NCBI RefSeq assembly: GCF_001983165.1
Contig: NZ_MNPU01000020.1
Coordinates: 1-64,000 of the forward strand
Length of the DNA stretch: 64,000 bases
Source: Pseudomonas gessardii
GTDB taxonomy: Bacteria; Pseudomonadota; Gammaproteobacteria; Pseudomonadales; Pseudomonadaceae
Reading direction: 5' to 3'
How positions within the stretch are numbered: position 1 is the first letter of the stretch; every line of letters begins with the position of its first letter. The translations under genes were made by a program, and so were the position numbers. The notes below the pieces were generated by a model that did not search any database, was not told the origin of the DNA, and saw only the letters and a list, made by a program, of their open reading frames with translations. Shown piece after piece: positions 20,939-29,332 of the stretch.

Positions 20939-20997
20939 TATATGCCCTGCTGTTTAGACTGAAAATGGTTGCGAGATTTGAATTGCTCAATTGTCTT

Positions 20998-21025
20998 GGA
21001 ACCGTATTGCCGGTGACGCCACGTA
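20998..21025 (+). promoter_or_regulatory. hrp box (HrpL-type ECF sigma promoter)
   Basis: GGAACC at 20998-21003, exactly 15 nt, then CCACGTA at 21019-21025: a full match to GGAACC-N15/16-CCACNNA, recognised by HrpL/RspL to express type III secretion genes. It points at the RTX-M91 gene, whose ATG lies 96 nt downstream, with no other gene between. Confidence 0.82.
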
Positions 21026-21121
21026 TATTATCAAGTCAACTATAACTGCGTACTTTGCGTAAGCATTAACGAATGCGCCAGGTTGGTAGTGATGAGATTA
21101 AAGTGAGTCAGAGGCATTATT

Positions 21122-22642
21122 ATGAAATTAACCGATAGATCGCCTGCCAGTTTTTCTCCTGCTGCACAATATTCGGAATCATCCGCTAACGGTTTGTTTG
21201 ATGAACCTGGAAAGCAGCGTCGGGACTTTTCCAATACGATAACCGTATCTGAAATAAAGAAGCCGGACGCTTCACTGCTTTCTGCCGAAGATGGGTTGTC
21301 AAAAAAGTACTCCCTTTTGAGTGATTGCAATGTAACGGTTTCCCGCGAGCTGAAGTGGGTCGAAAAGGAAGATGGGGTTGAAGTCGCAAAAGATAGCTTG
21401 GTGATAGAAACTACAAGCCAGGCGGATACTGTTCATGTTAAGCGCGCAAAAAATGGCGGTCTTGATATTGTCGTCAATGATCGGGCTTACCATATAGACA
21501 GCCATCAACCTGAGCAGAAAATTCCGCAGATCCATATTAAAACCCTCGGCGGTGACGACCGCGTATGGGTCGATCCTGATGTCGGCGAGCACATGCTGAT
21601 TGAGACCGGGGACGGTGCGGACCATGTGAGGGCTGGGGCCGGCAATACGCGGGTGTTTGCTGGTGCCGGCAACGATACCGTGGCGCTGGGAAGCGGTTTT
21701 GGTTATGTCGAGGGCGGTGAAGGCGATGACGTACTGATTGGCGGCAGCGGTATGAGTGCGATGTACGGTAATAATGGCAACGATAAAATGTTTGCAGGCT
21801 ACTTTGCCAATACTCAAAAAACCTACATGGATGGCGGCCGTGGTGATGATGAGATGTACGCAATAAGCGGGCGCACTATCATGCACGGCGGTATGGGTGA
21901 TAATGCGATGACAAGTTATGGCGGTAGCCATATTTATACCGGCAAAGGCAATAATAGGGTTGTCTCACTCAATGATGCAGATACTATATTTGCCAAGAAA
22001 GAGGATGTTGTACTGCGCGACCCTGGGTCTAAGTTGGTAGACGTCAGCTATTCCGATGTAGGGCATGAGGGGTTGAAGGTTACGGGGCGCCCTGAATTCA
22101 GACAGCGGGTCGAAGATGATCTTGAGTTGCTCCGGCTTTCACCGACCGGGCAACAACTGTTAGCGGAATTGGATGCGGCTTTCCAACGTAACACCATGCC
22201 CAAGCTCGATTCGGAGGGGGTTGAAACCAAAAAAGAGAAAAACAGGCGGCAGCCGGAAAATCAGATCATTAAGATCAAGGAGCTAGAGACGGATAACGGG
22301 AACTTCTTTTCCCGGGAACTGGGCTTTAATCCTTCCTTTATAGATACCGTGCATCAGTCATTTCCAATCAGTGTTTTACAGCATGAACTGTCGCACGGTT
22401 TTAATTGGGTAAACAAAAGTAAGTTAGAAGGCCAAACCAGGGTAAATGATAGCGCCACTGGCCTGGAGGACAATATGGAGCGTCAAGCCGTCGGGTTACA
22501 GACAAACGAGTCATTCGATTTCGACAGAGACCCATCTACGCCGCCTACATTCACCAATCCAAAGCCTTTCACGGAGAACGGCCTTCGTGAGGAGATGGGC
22601 GAACCCTTGCGTACGGCCTACAAAATCGAAAATGTTGTATGA
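21122..22642 (+). CDS. Candidate type III effector: RTX-like repeats plus M91-type zinc metalloprotease
   Basis: 506 residues with three parts. Residues 1-60 are serine-rich without a Sec signal, as in type III targeting regions. Residues 140-285 hold irregular glycine/aspartate repeats (GGDDR, GDGAD, GAGND, GGEGDD, GNNGND, GGRGDD, GGMGD), like an RTX calcium beta-roll. Residues 325-506 resemble the M91 family (NleD, HopH1): HELSH at 421-425 with His421, Glu422 and His425, ERQAVGL near 453 as possible third ligand, and TENGLREEMGEPLRTAY. Codon use and base composition are AT-richer than neighbours, suggesting transfer. An AGAGG site precedes the ATG and a perfect hrp box lies upstream. Target unknown; NleD cleaves host MAP kinases. 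Confidence 0.82.
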   Translation: MKLTDRSPASFSPAAQYSESSANGLFDEPGKQRRDFSNTITVSEIKKPDASLLSAEDGLSKKYSLLSDCNVTVSRELKWVEKEDGVEVAKDSLVIETTSQADTVHVKRAKNGGLDIVVNDRAYHIDSHQPEQKIPQIHIKTLGGDDRVWVDPDVGEHMLIETGDGADHVRAGAGNTRVFAGAGNDTVALGSGFGYVEGGEGDDVLIGGSGMSAMYGNNGNDKMFAGYFANTQKTYMDGGRGDDEMYAISGRTIMHGGMGDNAMTSYGGSHIYTGKGNNRVVSLNDADTIFAKKEDVVLRDPGSKLVDVSYSDVGHEGLKVTGRPEFRQRVEDDLELLRLSPTGQQLLAELDAAFQRNTMPKLDSEGVETKKEKNRRQPENQIIKIKELETDNGNFFSRELGFNPSFIDTVHQSFPISVLQHELSHGFNWVNKSKLEGQTRVNDSATGLEDNMERQAVGLQTNESFDFDRDPSTPPTFTNPKPFTENGLREEMGEPLRTAYKIENVV

Positions 22643-22777
22643 AAGGCCAATGAGCCTGCACAGGGAAGTCGTGAGCCAAGGGCATTAAATCAGAACTCGC
22701 CTTGTGCAAATGTGGTCGAATAGTCGATTGCAACGTGAGCGCACACCCGTGCGCGATGCATTTAGGGAGCGTCACCC

Positions 22778-23017
22778 ATGAAACGTTTTGCCTTGGCGAT
22801 TATTTGCAGTGCTTTGGCCACATCGGCCCTGGCCGCGCCGAAAGACTGTGAAGAGCTCAGGAAAGAGATTGAAGTCGGCCTGCAGGCCAAGGCAATCCCC
22901 TCCTACACCCTGGAAATCATCACCGCCGAAGAAGCCAAGAATCATGACGAAGCCATGATCGTCGGCTCTTGCGAAAACGGCACCAAGCGCATCATCTACC
23001 AGCGCAACGATGACTGA
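22778..23017 (+). CDS. DUF1161 periplasmic protein, copy 2
   Basis: 79 residues with a signal peptide (MKRFALAIICSALATSALAA) and the same core as copy 1: a C-E-E-L-R start, SYTLEI, VGSCE and an IIYQR end. It shares clear homology with the gene at 18963 but differs enough to be an old duplication. Its TGA is directly followed by the stop of the convergent lipoprotein gene. Confidence 0.9.
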   Translation: MKRFALAIICSALATSALAAPKDCEELRKEIEVGLQAKAIPSYTLEIITAEEAKNHDEAMIVGSCENGTKRIIYQRNDD

Positions 23018-23446
23018 TCAGGGAATGCAGTTGACGCTGCGTTCCTCGGCCAGCAACTGACGCTGGGCGTTATACAGGCGGATATTAGGGGTGAAGCCCA
23101 GCGAGCGCCCTTCCAGGCGGTAGCGCTGGCCGGCCTGGAACTGGTCGTATTGCAGGGTGATAAAACAGGTGCGCTCCTGGGGCTGGTTCAGCCCGCCACC
23201 CAGGCCGGCGCCGGCATACACTTCAAAGTCAAAACGCACCATCAACTCATGGCTGCCTGATGGCACCTGGAAGTAGCGCCCATCGTCGAGGGCCTTACCG
23301 TCCAGGCGCTGCGCCATGACCAGTTTGGCGCCCGGCGTCGGGGTGGCGAAATCGACCCAGGCCTGTTGCGGGTCTGCCGGCGGGATCGGTGTGGAGGCGC
23401 AGGCGCTGAGAAATATCGCCGCGAGGGGAAGCAGGAGCTGACGCAT
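23018..23446 (-). CDS. Small lipoprotein of unknown function
   Basis: 142 residues. The N-terminus has a lipobox (FLSACAS, modified Cys near residue 16), and the rest is beta-rich with FRVPSGSHELM-like segments resembling PEGA-type or DUF3857-like envelope domains only loosely. It ends in RSVNCIP, so a disulfide with the internal CFITL cysteine is possible. Similar short lipoproteins occur in other pseudomonads. I do not recognise a function. Divergent from the adjacent lipoprotein peptidase. Confidence 0.78.
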   Translation of the reverse strand: MRQLLLPLAAIFLSACASTPIPPADPQQAWVDFATPTPGAKLVMAQRLDGKALDDGRYFQVPSGSHELMVRFDFEVYAGAGLGGGLNQPQERTCFITLQYDQFQAGQRYRLEGRSLGFTPNIRLYNAQRQLLAEERSVNCIP

Positions 23447-23533
23447 AACGGGTACTCAACCGTAGGAATGGTATGAGCATAACCCCTGCCAGGCAGTTAG
23501 TCTGGCAGGCCGATGACGGTGGAGCGGTTTGAA

Positions 23534-24577
23534 ATGATGTGGCGTTTATTGGCGGGGCTGACGTGCCTGTTGCTCGGCGGTTGCTCCAGTGTCAGCTATT
23601 ACAGCCAACTGGCCAGCGGCCAATGGCAGTTGCTGCGAGCGCGGGAACCGGTGGCCGCAGTGATTGCCGATCCGGCGCGGCCGCAAGTGTTGCGCGATCA
23701 CCTGGCGCAATCCCAGAAAGCGCGCACCTTCGCCAGTCAACAACTGCACCTGCCCGACAACCAGAGCTATCGCCTGTACGCCGATATTGGCCGGCCATAC
23801 GTCGTCTGGAATGTCTTCGCTACATCGGAATTTTCCTTGCTGCCCCAGAACCATTGCTTTCCGATCGCCGGGTGCGTGGCCTACCGCGGTTATTACACTC
23901 AGGGTGCGGCACGGGGCGAGGCCGCGCTGTTGCAACGGCGTGGCATGGATGTGTCGATTGGCGGGGTCGAGGCTTATTCCACCCTGGGCTGGTTCAATGA
24001 TCCGATCATGAGTTCGATGATGCGCTGGGGTGAAGAGCGCCTGGCCACGGTGATTTTTCACGAGCTGGCGCACCAGCGTTTTTATGTGAAGGACGACACC
24101 GAGTTCAATGAGTCGTTTGCCACCTTTGTCGAACAGGAAGGCACCCGACAATGGCGCGCGGTCCGCGGTCTTGCGCCTGCGAGCGAGTCGACCTTAAAGC
24201 AGCGCGACCAATTTATCCAACTGATCCTCGACACCCGCAGCCGCCTGGAGCGCCTGTATGCGCAGCCGTTGGCCGCAGATGCCATGCGCCAGGCCAAGGC
24301 GGCCGAGTTCGAGCGCTTGCGCCGTGATTATCGGCACTTGCGTGACAGCCAGTGGGCCGGTGACCCGCGTTATGACGCCTGGATCAATCAGCCGATGAAC
24401 AATGCGCGCTTGCTGCCATTTGGTTTGTATGACCAGTGGGTGCCGGCGTTTGCGGCATTGTTTCACCGGGAGGGCGGGGACTGGCTGAAGTTCTACGGTG
24501 CCGTGGAGCAATTGGGAAGGCTGCCTGTGGAGCAGCGCAAACTGGCGTTGCGGCAGTTGGTCGGTGGCGACCTTTAG
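23534..24577 (+). CDS. Predicted lipoprotein aminopeptidase (COG4324 type)
   Basis: 347 residues from the ATG at 23534 (MMWRLLAGL); GGAG lies 8 nt upstream, whereas an in-frame ATG 21 bp earlier has no good site. The lipobox LLGGC puts the acylated cysteine near residue 17. The zinc site is HELAHQ near residues 176-181, with a downstream glutamate in FNESFATFVE. Members of this family are annotated as predicted aminopeptidases without known substrate. Divergent from the small lipoprotein. Confidence 0.85.
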   Translation: MMWRLLAGLTCLLLGGCSSVSYYSQLASGQWQLLRAREPVAAVIADPARPQVLRDHLAQSQKARTFASQQLHLPDNQSYRLYADIGRPYVVWNVFATSEFSLLPQNHCFPIAGCVAYRGYYTQGAARGEAALLQRRGMDVSIGGVEAYSTLGWFNDPIMSSMMRWGEERLATVIFHELAHQRFYVKDDTEFNESFATFVEQEGTRQWRAVRGLAPASESTLKQRDQFIQLILDTRSRLERLYAQPLAADAMRQAKAAEFERLRRDYRHLRDSQWAGDPRYDAWINQPMNNARLLPFGLYDQWVPAFAALFHREGGDWLKFYGAVEQLGRLPVEQRKLALRQLVGGDL

Positions 24578-24582
24578 GGCCT

Positions 24583-24660
24583 CATCGCTGGCAAGCCAGC
24601 TCCCACATTGGTCGGTGTTTACACATCAAAATGTGGGAGCGGGCTTGCCCGCGATAGCCA
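24583..24660. repeat. Paired REP element
   Basis: ATCGCTGGCAAGCCAGCTCCCACATT and AATGTGGGAGCGGGCTTGCC are opposed around about 20 nt. They occupy the whole gap between the convergent aminopeptidase and HAD genes. Confidence 0.85.
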
Positions 24661-24662
24661 TC

Positions 24663-25322
24663 TCAAGCCCGCCGCAAAAACGCCTGATGCATCTCCTCCA
24701 GTGTCTCAAAATGCCAGCGCGGCGCTTCGGCACTCAACTCTGCAAAGCTGCCAAACCCATACCCAACCGCCGCCGCATCCAGGCCATTGCTGCGTGCGCC
24801 GATCAGGTCGTGCTTGCGGTCGCCGATCATCAAGGTGGTGGCCGGGTCCAGGCCTTCCTCACGTATCAAATGGGCGATCAACTCGACTTTGTTGGTGCGC
24901 GTGCCGTCCAGCTCGCTGCCGTAGATCACCTTGAAGTGCTTGGCGAAATCGAAATGCCGGGCGATCTCCCGGGCAAATTCCCACGGCTTGGAGGTGGCCA
25001 CATACAGCTGGCGACCCTGGCCGTTCAACGCTTCCAGCAAGGGCATGACCCCGTCGAATACCCGGTTTTCATAGAGCCCGGTGACCTTGAAGCGCTCGCG
25101 ATAGAAGTTCACCGCCTCCCAGGCCCGCGCCTCGTCGAAGTCGTAGAACTGCATAAAGGCCTGTAGCAACGGCGGGCCGATAAAGTGTTCAAGCTTGGTC
25201 AGGTCCGGCTCATCGATGCCCAGCTTGGCCAGGGCGTACTGGATCGAGCGGGTGATGCCTTCCCGTGGGTCGGTCAGGGTGCCGTCCAGGTCAAACAGGA
25301 CCGTCTGGTAATCCAGGGTCAT
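24663..25322 (-). CDS. HAD-family hydrolase (phosphoglycolate phosphatase-like)
   Basis: 219 residues. Motif I FDLDGTLTDPREG carries the nucleophile Asp, motif II is ATSKPWEFA, and motif IV MIGDRKHDLIGAR binds Mg2+; a helical cap lies at about residues 18-90. It resembles Gph/PpaX-like phosphatases but specificity is not readable. Its ATG overlaps the carbonic anhydrase stop (ATGA), so both are one operon. Confidence 0.9.
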   Translation of the reverse strand: MTLDYQTVLFDLDGTLTDPREGITRSIQYALAKLGIDEPDLTKLEHFIGPPLLQAFMQFYDFDEARAWEAVNFYRERFKVTGLYENRVFDGVMPLLEALNGQGRQLYVATSKPWEFAREIARHFDFAKHFKVIYGSELDGTRTNKVELIAHLIREEGLDPATTLMIGDRKHDLIGARSNGLDAAAVGYGFGSFAELSAEAPRWHFETLEEMHQAFLRRA

Positions 25323-25861
25323 TGGGCGAACCCCTCTGCCAGGTGCAGGTCCTTGAGCTTCACGTAGTTCGCGGCGCTGTAGGTGAAAAAGGCGCGTTCC
25401 TTGTCAGAAAGTGCACGAATTTGTTTAACCGGGCTGCCCACATACAAAAAGCCGCTTTCAAGTTTCTTGCCCGGCGGCACCAGGCTGCCGGCACCGATGA
25501 TCACATCGTCCTCAACCACCGCGCCGTCCATCACAATGCTGCCCATGCCGATCAGGATGCGGTTGCCCACGGTGCAGCCATGCAGCATGACTTTATGGGC
25601 GATGGTTACATCGTCGCCGATCAGCAGCGGGAAACCGTCAGGATTGAACGGCCCGGCGTGGGTAATGTGCAGCACGCAGCCGTCCTGCACGCTGGTGCGC
25701 GCACCGATGCGGATACGGTGCATGTCGCCGCGAATCACCGTCAGCGGCCAGACCGAGCTGTCGGCGCCGATTTGAACATCGCCGATCACCACCGCCGAAG
25801 CATCGACGAAAGCCCCGGCGCCGAGGGTTGGCGTGTGATTCTGATAGGTGCGAAGGGTCAC
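25319..25861 (-). CDS. Gamma-class carbonic anhydrase-like protein
   Basis: 180 residues, starting at a GTG (VTLRTYQNHTP) with GAGAGAGG 6 nt upstream; longer frames run into the prlC promoter. Left-handed beta-helix of hexapeptide repeats (VVIGDVQIGADSSVWP and following). The three zinc histidines are present in VLHITHAG and IAHKVMLHGC, and RGDMHRIRIG supplies the usual Arg/Asp pair. Belongs to the CaiE/PaaY/YrdA group, whose activity ranges from carbonic anhydrase to thioesterase. Confidence 0.9.
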   Translation of the reverse strand: MTLRTYQNHTPTLGAGAFVDASAVVIGDVQIGADSSVWPLTVIRGDMHRIRIGARTSVQDGCVLHITHAGPFNPDGFPLLIGDDVTIAHKVMLHGCTVGNRILIGMGSIVMDGAVVEDDVIIGAGSLVPPGKKLESGFLYVGSPVKQIRALSDKERAFFTYSAANYVKLKDLHLAEGFAQ

Positions 25862-25962
25862 GATAGCCTCTCTCTGTTTGGTTGATAGCTGCGGTGGACG
25901 TTGATTGTAATTAAGATGGCCCCATCTTTGTCTTACCTGTTTCTTCAGCCAAGGTGCCAACC

Positions 25963-28014
25963 GTGAGCGCGAACAACCCTCTTTTGCAGTCCTACGACCT
26001 GCCGCCGTTCTCGGCGATCCGTGCCGAGCACGTCCAACCAGCCATCGAACAGATCCTGGCCGACAACCGCGTCGCCATCGAAGGTATCCTGCAAAGCCAG
26101 GGAAAAAATCCGACATGGGCCGGCCTGGTCCTGGCCATGGACGAGCTCAACGACCGCCTGGGCGCCGCCTGGAGCCCGGTCAGCCACCTCAATGCCGTGT
26201 GCAACAGCGCTGAACTGCGCGAAGCCTACGAGGCCTGCCTGCCGGCATTGAGCGCCTATTCCACCGAGATGGGCCAGAACCGCGAGCTGTTCCAGGCCTT
26301 CGAGGCCCTGGCCAACAGCCCGCAAGCGGCCGGTTTCGACGTGGCGCAAAAAACCATTCTGGAGCACGCACTGCGCGATTTCCGTCTGTCGGGCATCGAC
26401 CTGCCGCCCGAGCAGCAGAAGCGCTATGCCGAAGTGCAGAGCAAACTCTCCGAATTGGGCAGCAAGTTCTCCAACCAACTGCTCGACGCCACCCAGGCCT
26501 GGACCAAGCACGTCACCGACGAAGCCGCCCTCGCCGGCCTGACCGACTCGGCCAAGGCGCAAATGGCCGCTGCGGCCCAGGCCAAAGGCCTCGACGGCTG
26601 GTTGATCAGCCTGGAATTCCCCAGCTACTACGCGGTGATGACCTACGCCCACGACCGTGCCCTGCGCGAAGAAGTCTACGCGGCCTACTGCACCCGTGCG
26701 TCGGACCAGGGCCCGAATGCCGGTCAGAACGATAACGGCCCGGTGATGGAACAGATCCTCGACCTGCGCCAGGAATTGGCCCAACTGCTCGGTTTCGCCT
26801 CCTTCTCCGAACTGAGCCTGGCCACCAAAATGGCCGAATCCAGCGACCAGGTACTTGGTTTCCTACGTGACCTGGCCAAGCGCAGCAAACCGTTTGCCGC
26901 CCAGGACCTGCAACAGCTCAAGGCCTACGCCGCCGAACAAGGCTGTGCCGACCTGCAAAGCTGGGACAGTGGTTTCTACGGCGAAAAGCTGCGCGAACAG
27001 CGCTACAGCGTGTCCCAGGAAGCCCTGCGCGCCTACTTCCCAATCGACAAAGTGCTCGGCGGCCTGTTTGCTATCGTCCAGCGCCTGTACGGCATCGAGA
27101 TCGCCGAGCAGAAAGGCTTCGACACCTGGCACCCGGATGTTCGCCTGTTTGAAATCAAGGAAAACGGCCAGCACGTCGGCCGCTTCTTCTTCGACCTGTA
27201 TGCCCGCGCCAACAAGCGTGGCGGCGCCTGGATGGACGGTGCCCGTGACCGCCGGCGCACCGCCGAAGGCGTGCTGCAAAGCCCGGTGGCCAACCTGGTG
27301 TGCAACTTCACCCCGGCCGACAGCGGCAAGCCTGCCCTGCTGACCCACGATGAAGTCACCACCCTGTTCCATGAGTTCGGCCACGGCCTGCACCACCTGC
27401 TGACCCGCGTCGAACACGCCGGTGTATCCGGCATCAACGGCGTGGCCTGGGATGCGGTGGAGTTGCCGAGCCAGTTCATGGAGAACTGGTGCTGGGAGCC
27501 GGAAGGCCTGGCGCTGATTTCCGGTCACTACGAAAGTGGCGAAGCCCTGCCCCAGGACCTGCTGGAAAAAATGCTCGCGGCGAAGAACTTCCAGTCCGGC
27601 CTGATGATGGTGCGCCAGCTGGAATTCTCGCTGTTCGACTTTGAGTTGCACGCCACCCACGGCGATGGCCGCAGCGTGGCGCAGGTGCTCGAAGGCGTGC
27701 GCGACGAAGTCTCGGTGATGCGCCCGCCGGCCTACAACCGCTTCCCCAACAGCTTCGCGCATATTTTCGCCGGGGGTTACGCGGCGGGGTACTACAGCTA
27801 CAAGTGGGCTGAAGTACTGTCGGCGGATGCCTTCTCCAAGTTTGAAGAAGACGGCGTGCTCAATGCCCAAACTGGCCGGGCCTTCCGCGAGGCGATCCTG
27901 GCCCGTGGCGGTTCCCAGGCACCGATGGTGCTGTTCGTCGACTTCCGCGGACGCGCACCGTCGATTGACGCACTCTTGCGCCACAGCGGCCTGAGTGAGG
28001 ACGCGGCAGCATGA
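25963..28014 (+). CDS. prlC: Oligopeptidase A (M3 zinc metallopeptidase)
   Basis: 683 residues from the GTG at 25963 (MSANNPLLQSYDLPPF), with AAGG 9 nt upstream; a GTG nine bases earlier is the alternative. Cytoplasmic peptidase that degrades short peptides, including cleaved signal peptides. The M3 zinc motif HEFGHGLHHLL lies about two thirds along, followed by a glutamate-bearing VELPSQFMENW. Overlaps the next gene by four bases. Confidence 0.96.
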   Translation: MSANNPLLQSYDLPPFSAIRAEHVQPAIEQILADNRVAIEGILQSQGKNPTWAGLVLAMDELNDRLGAAWSPVSHLNAVCNSAELREAYEACLPALSAYSTEMGQNRELFQAFEALANSPQAAGFDVAQKTILEHALRDFRLSGIDLPPEQQKRYAEVQSKLSELGSKFSNQLLDATQAWTKHVTDEAALAGLTDSAKAQMAAAAQAKGLDGWLISLEFPSYYAVMTYAHDRALREEVYAAYCTRASDQGPNAGQNDNGPVMEQILDLRQELAQLLGFASFSELSLATKMAESSDQVLGFLRDLAKRSKPFAAQDLQQLKAYAAEQGCADLQSWDSGFYGEKLREQRYSVSQEALRAYFPIDKVLGGLFAIVQRLYGIEIAEQKGFDTWHPDVRLFEIKENGQHVGRFFFDLYARANKRGGAWMDGARDRRRTAEGVLQSPVANLVCNFTPADSGKPALLTHDEVTTLFHEFGHGLHHLLTRVEHAGVSGINGVAWDAVELPSQFMENWCWEPEGLALISGHYESGEALPQDLLEKMLAAKNFQSGLMMVRQLEFSLFDFELHATHGDGRSVAQVLEGVRDEVSVMRPPAYNRFPNSFAHIFAGGYAAGYYSYKWAEVLSADAFSKFEEDGVLNAQTGRAFREAILARGGSQAPMVLFVDFRGRAPSIDALLRHSGLSEDAAA

Positions 28015-28286
28015 GTGACGTGCCTGTGATCACCAAAAAACAATTTATCGCCGGCGCCGTGTGCCCGGCGTGCAGCGAGCCGGACAAGCTGAAGATGTGG
28101 ACCGAAGACAGCGTGCCGCACCGCGAGTGCGTGGCCTGCGGTTATACCGACACGCTTAATGACCAGGGGTTGTCGGTGCCCAAGGAATTGGGCACGCGGG
28201 TTAATACCTCGGCGTTGAAAGCACCGGCCGACCCCAAGGTGCAGGCGGTGCAGTTCTTCCCTAATCCGAAGCTGAAAAAAGACTAA
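28011..28286 (+). CDS. YheV-family zinc-ribbon-like protein
   Basis: 91 residues. Two cysteine pairs, CPACSEPDKLKMW and CVACGYTD, make a likely zinc ribbon; the C-terminal part is basic. It overlaps the prlC stop (ATGA) and so is translated with it, as in other gammaproteobacteria where yheV follows prlC. The role is unknown. Confidence 0.9.
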   Translation: MSDVPVITKKQFIAGAVCPACSEPDKLKMWTEDSVPHRECVACGYTDTLNDQGLSVPKELGTRVNTSALKAPADPKVQAVQFFPNPKLKKD

Positions 28287-28304
28287 AGAAGCGACGCCAA
28301 CCAC

Positions 28305-28426
28305 TGTAGGAGCGAGCTTGTGTGGGAGCGGGCTTGCTCGCGATAGCGCTGTATCAGTCGACATTTTTGTTAGCTGACACACCGCATTCGCGAGCAAGCC
28401 CGCTCCCACACAGGTTCGCTCCTACA
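28305..28426. repeat. Composite REP with 39-nt inverted arms
   Basis: Arm 28305-28343 (TGTAGGAGCGAGCTTGTGTG then GGAGCGGGCTTGCTCGCGA) is repeated inverted at 28388-28426 with two mismatches. Each arm looks like two REP heads in tandem: an outer TGTAGGAGCGAGCTTG and an inner TGTGGGAGCGGGCTTGC. It fills part of the 291-bp gap before the gluconate dehydrogenase operon; the remainder (28440-28577) holds only its promoter region. Confidence 0.85.
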
Positions 28427-28577
28427 TTTTTTTGCGCGCATTTCTCGAATTTCCTGGCTGAAACGATTCTCCCATTCCTTAGCCTGCTATCATTTGTAAC
28501 CATTGATTACATCCACAACGACAAGCCGCTCCATGAAGCGACTGCTCAAGCCCGTGACCACATGATGAGGTGCCACC

Positions 28578-29330
28578 ATGTCTGATCAAGATCGAGACAA
28601 CCCCCGGCGTGACTTTTTGCGCAAATCCTTGACCTTGATCCCGGTGGTCACGGTTGCCAGCACCGGCCTTGGCGGCTCAATGCTGATGGCCACGCCCGAA
28701 CCTGCCCAGGCCAGCCCGGCCAAGGCGCCTGCTAGCGAAAAGGCCTACGAGCCCAGTTACTTCACCACTGAGGAGTGGGCTTTTATCAACGCCGCCGTCG
28801 CGCGCTTGATCCCCGCCGATGCCCAAGGCCCAGGCGCCCTGGAAGCCGGCGCGCCGGAATATATCGACCGGCAGATGAACACCCCCTACGCCAGTGGCGC
28901 CCTGTGGTTTATGCAAGGCCCGTTCAATGCCGACGCTCCGCCCGAGATGGGCTGGCAGAGCAAACTGGTGCCCAAGGAGATCTATCGCCTGGGTATTGCC
29001 GCCACGGATGCCTGGTCGAAAGCGTTCAACGGTAAAGCATTTGCTGGGCAAGACAGCGCTACCCAGGATGATCTGCTGCGCCGCCTGGAGGCAGGCGGTG
29101 CCGAAACCGGTGAGCATTTCGCGGCGGTTCCGCCGAAGATTTTCTTCAACCTGTTGCTGCAAAACACCAAGGAAGGGTTCTTCTGCGACCCGATCCACGG
29201 CGGCAACAAAGGCATGGTTGGCTGGACCATGATCGGCTTCCCCGGCGCCCGCGCCGATTTTATGGATTGGGTGGAACGCAGCGAGCAATACCCCTTCCCG
29301 GCTGTTTCCATCCGTGGCGAGAGGGCATAA
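28578..29330 (+). CDS. Gluconate 2-dehydrogenase subunit 3 (gamma), Tat-exported
   Basis: 250 residues. The N-terminus NPRRDFLRKSLTLIPVV is a twin-arginine signal followed by a cleavage region near AQASPA. The remainder matches the gluconate_2-dh3 family, the small subunit that helps to export and fold the FAD subunit in the periplasm. A GAGGTG site precedes the start. First of three genes for the membrane-bound dehydrogenase that turns gluconate into 2-ketogluconate. Confidence 0.92.
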   Translation: MSDQDRDNPRRDFLRKSLTLIPVVTVASTGLGGSMLMATPEPAQASPAKAPASEKAYEPSYFTTEEWAFINAAVARLIPADAQGPGALEAGAPEYIDRQMNTPYASGALWFMQGPFNADAPPEMGWQSKLVPKEIYRLGIAATDAWSKAFNGKAFAGQDSATQDDLLRRLEAGGAETGEHFAAVPPKIFFNLLLQNTKEGFFCDPIHGGNKGMVGWTMIGFPGARADFMDWVERSEQYPFPAVSIRGERA

Positions 29331-29332
29331 AC

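Noticed and set aside
20998..22642. A full type III secretion locus around the candidate effector
   Set aside because: Neighbours are ordinary stress and envelope genes; no rsc, hrc or chaperone gene is present in the window.
24583..24660. Regular short repeats that recall a CRISPR array
   Set aside because: These are REP palindromes in isolated inverted pairs, with no repeat-spacer series and no cas genes.
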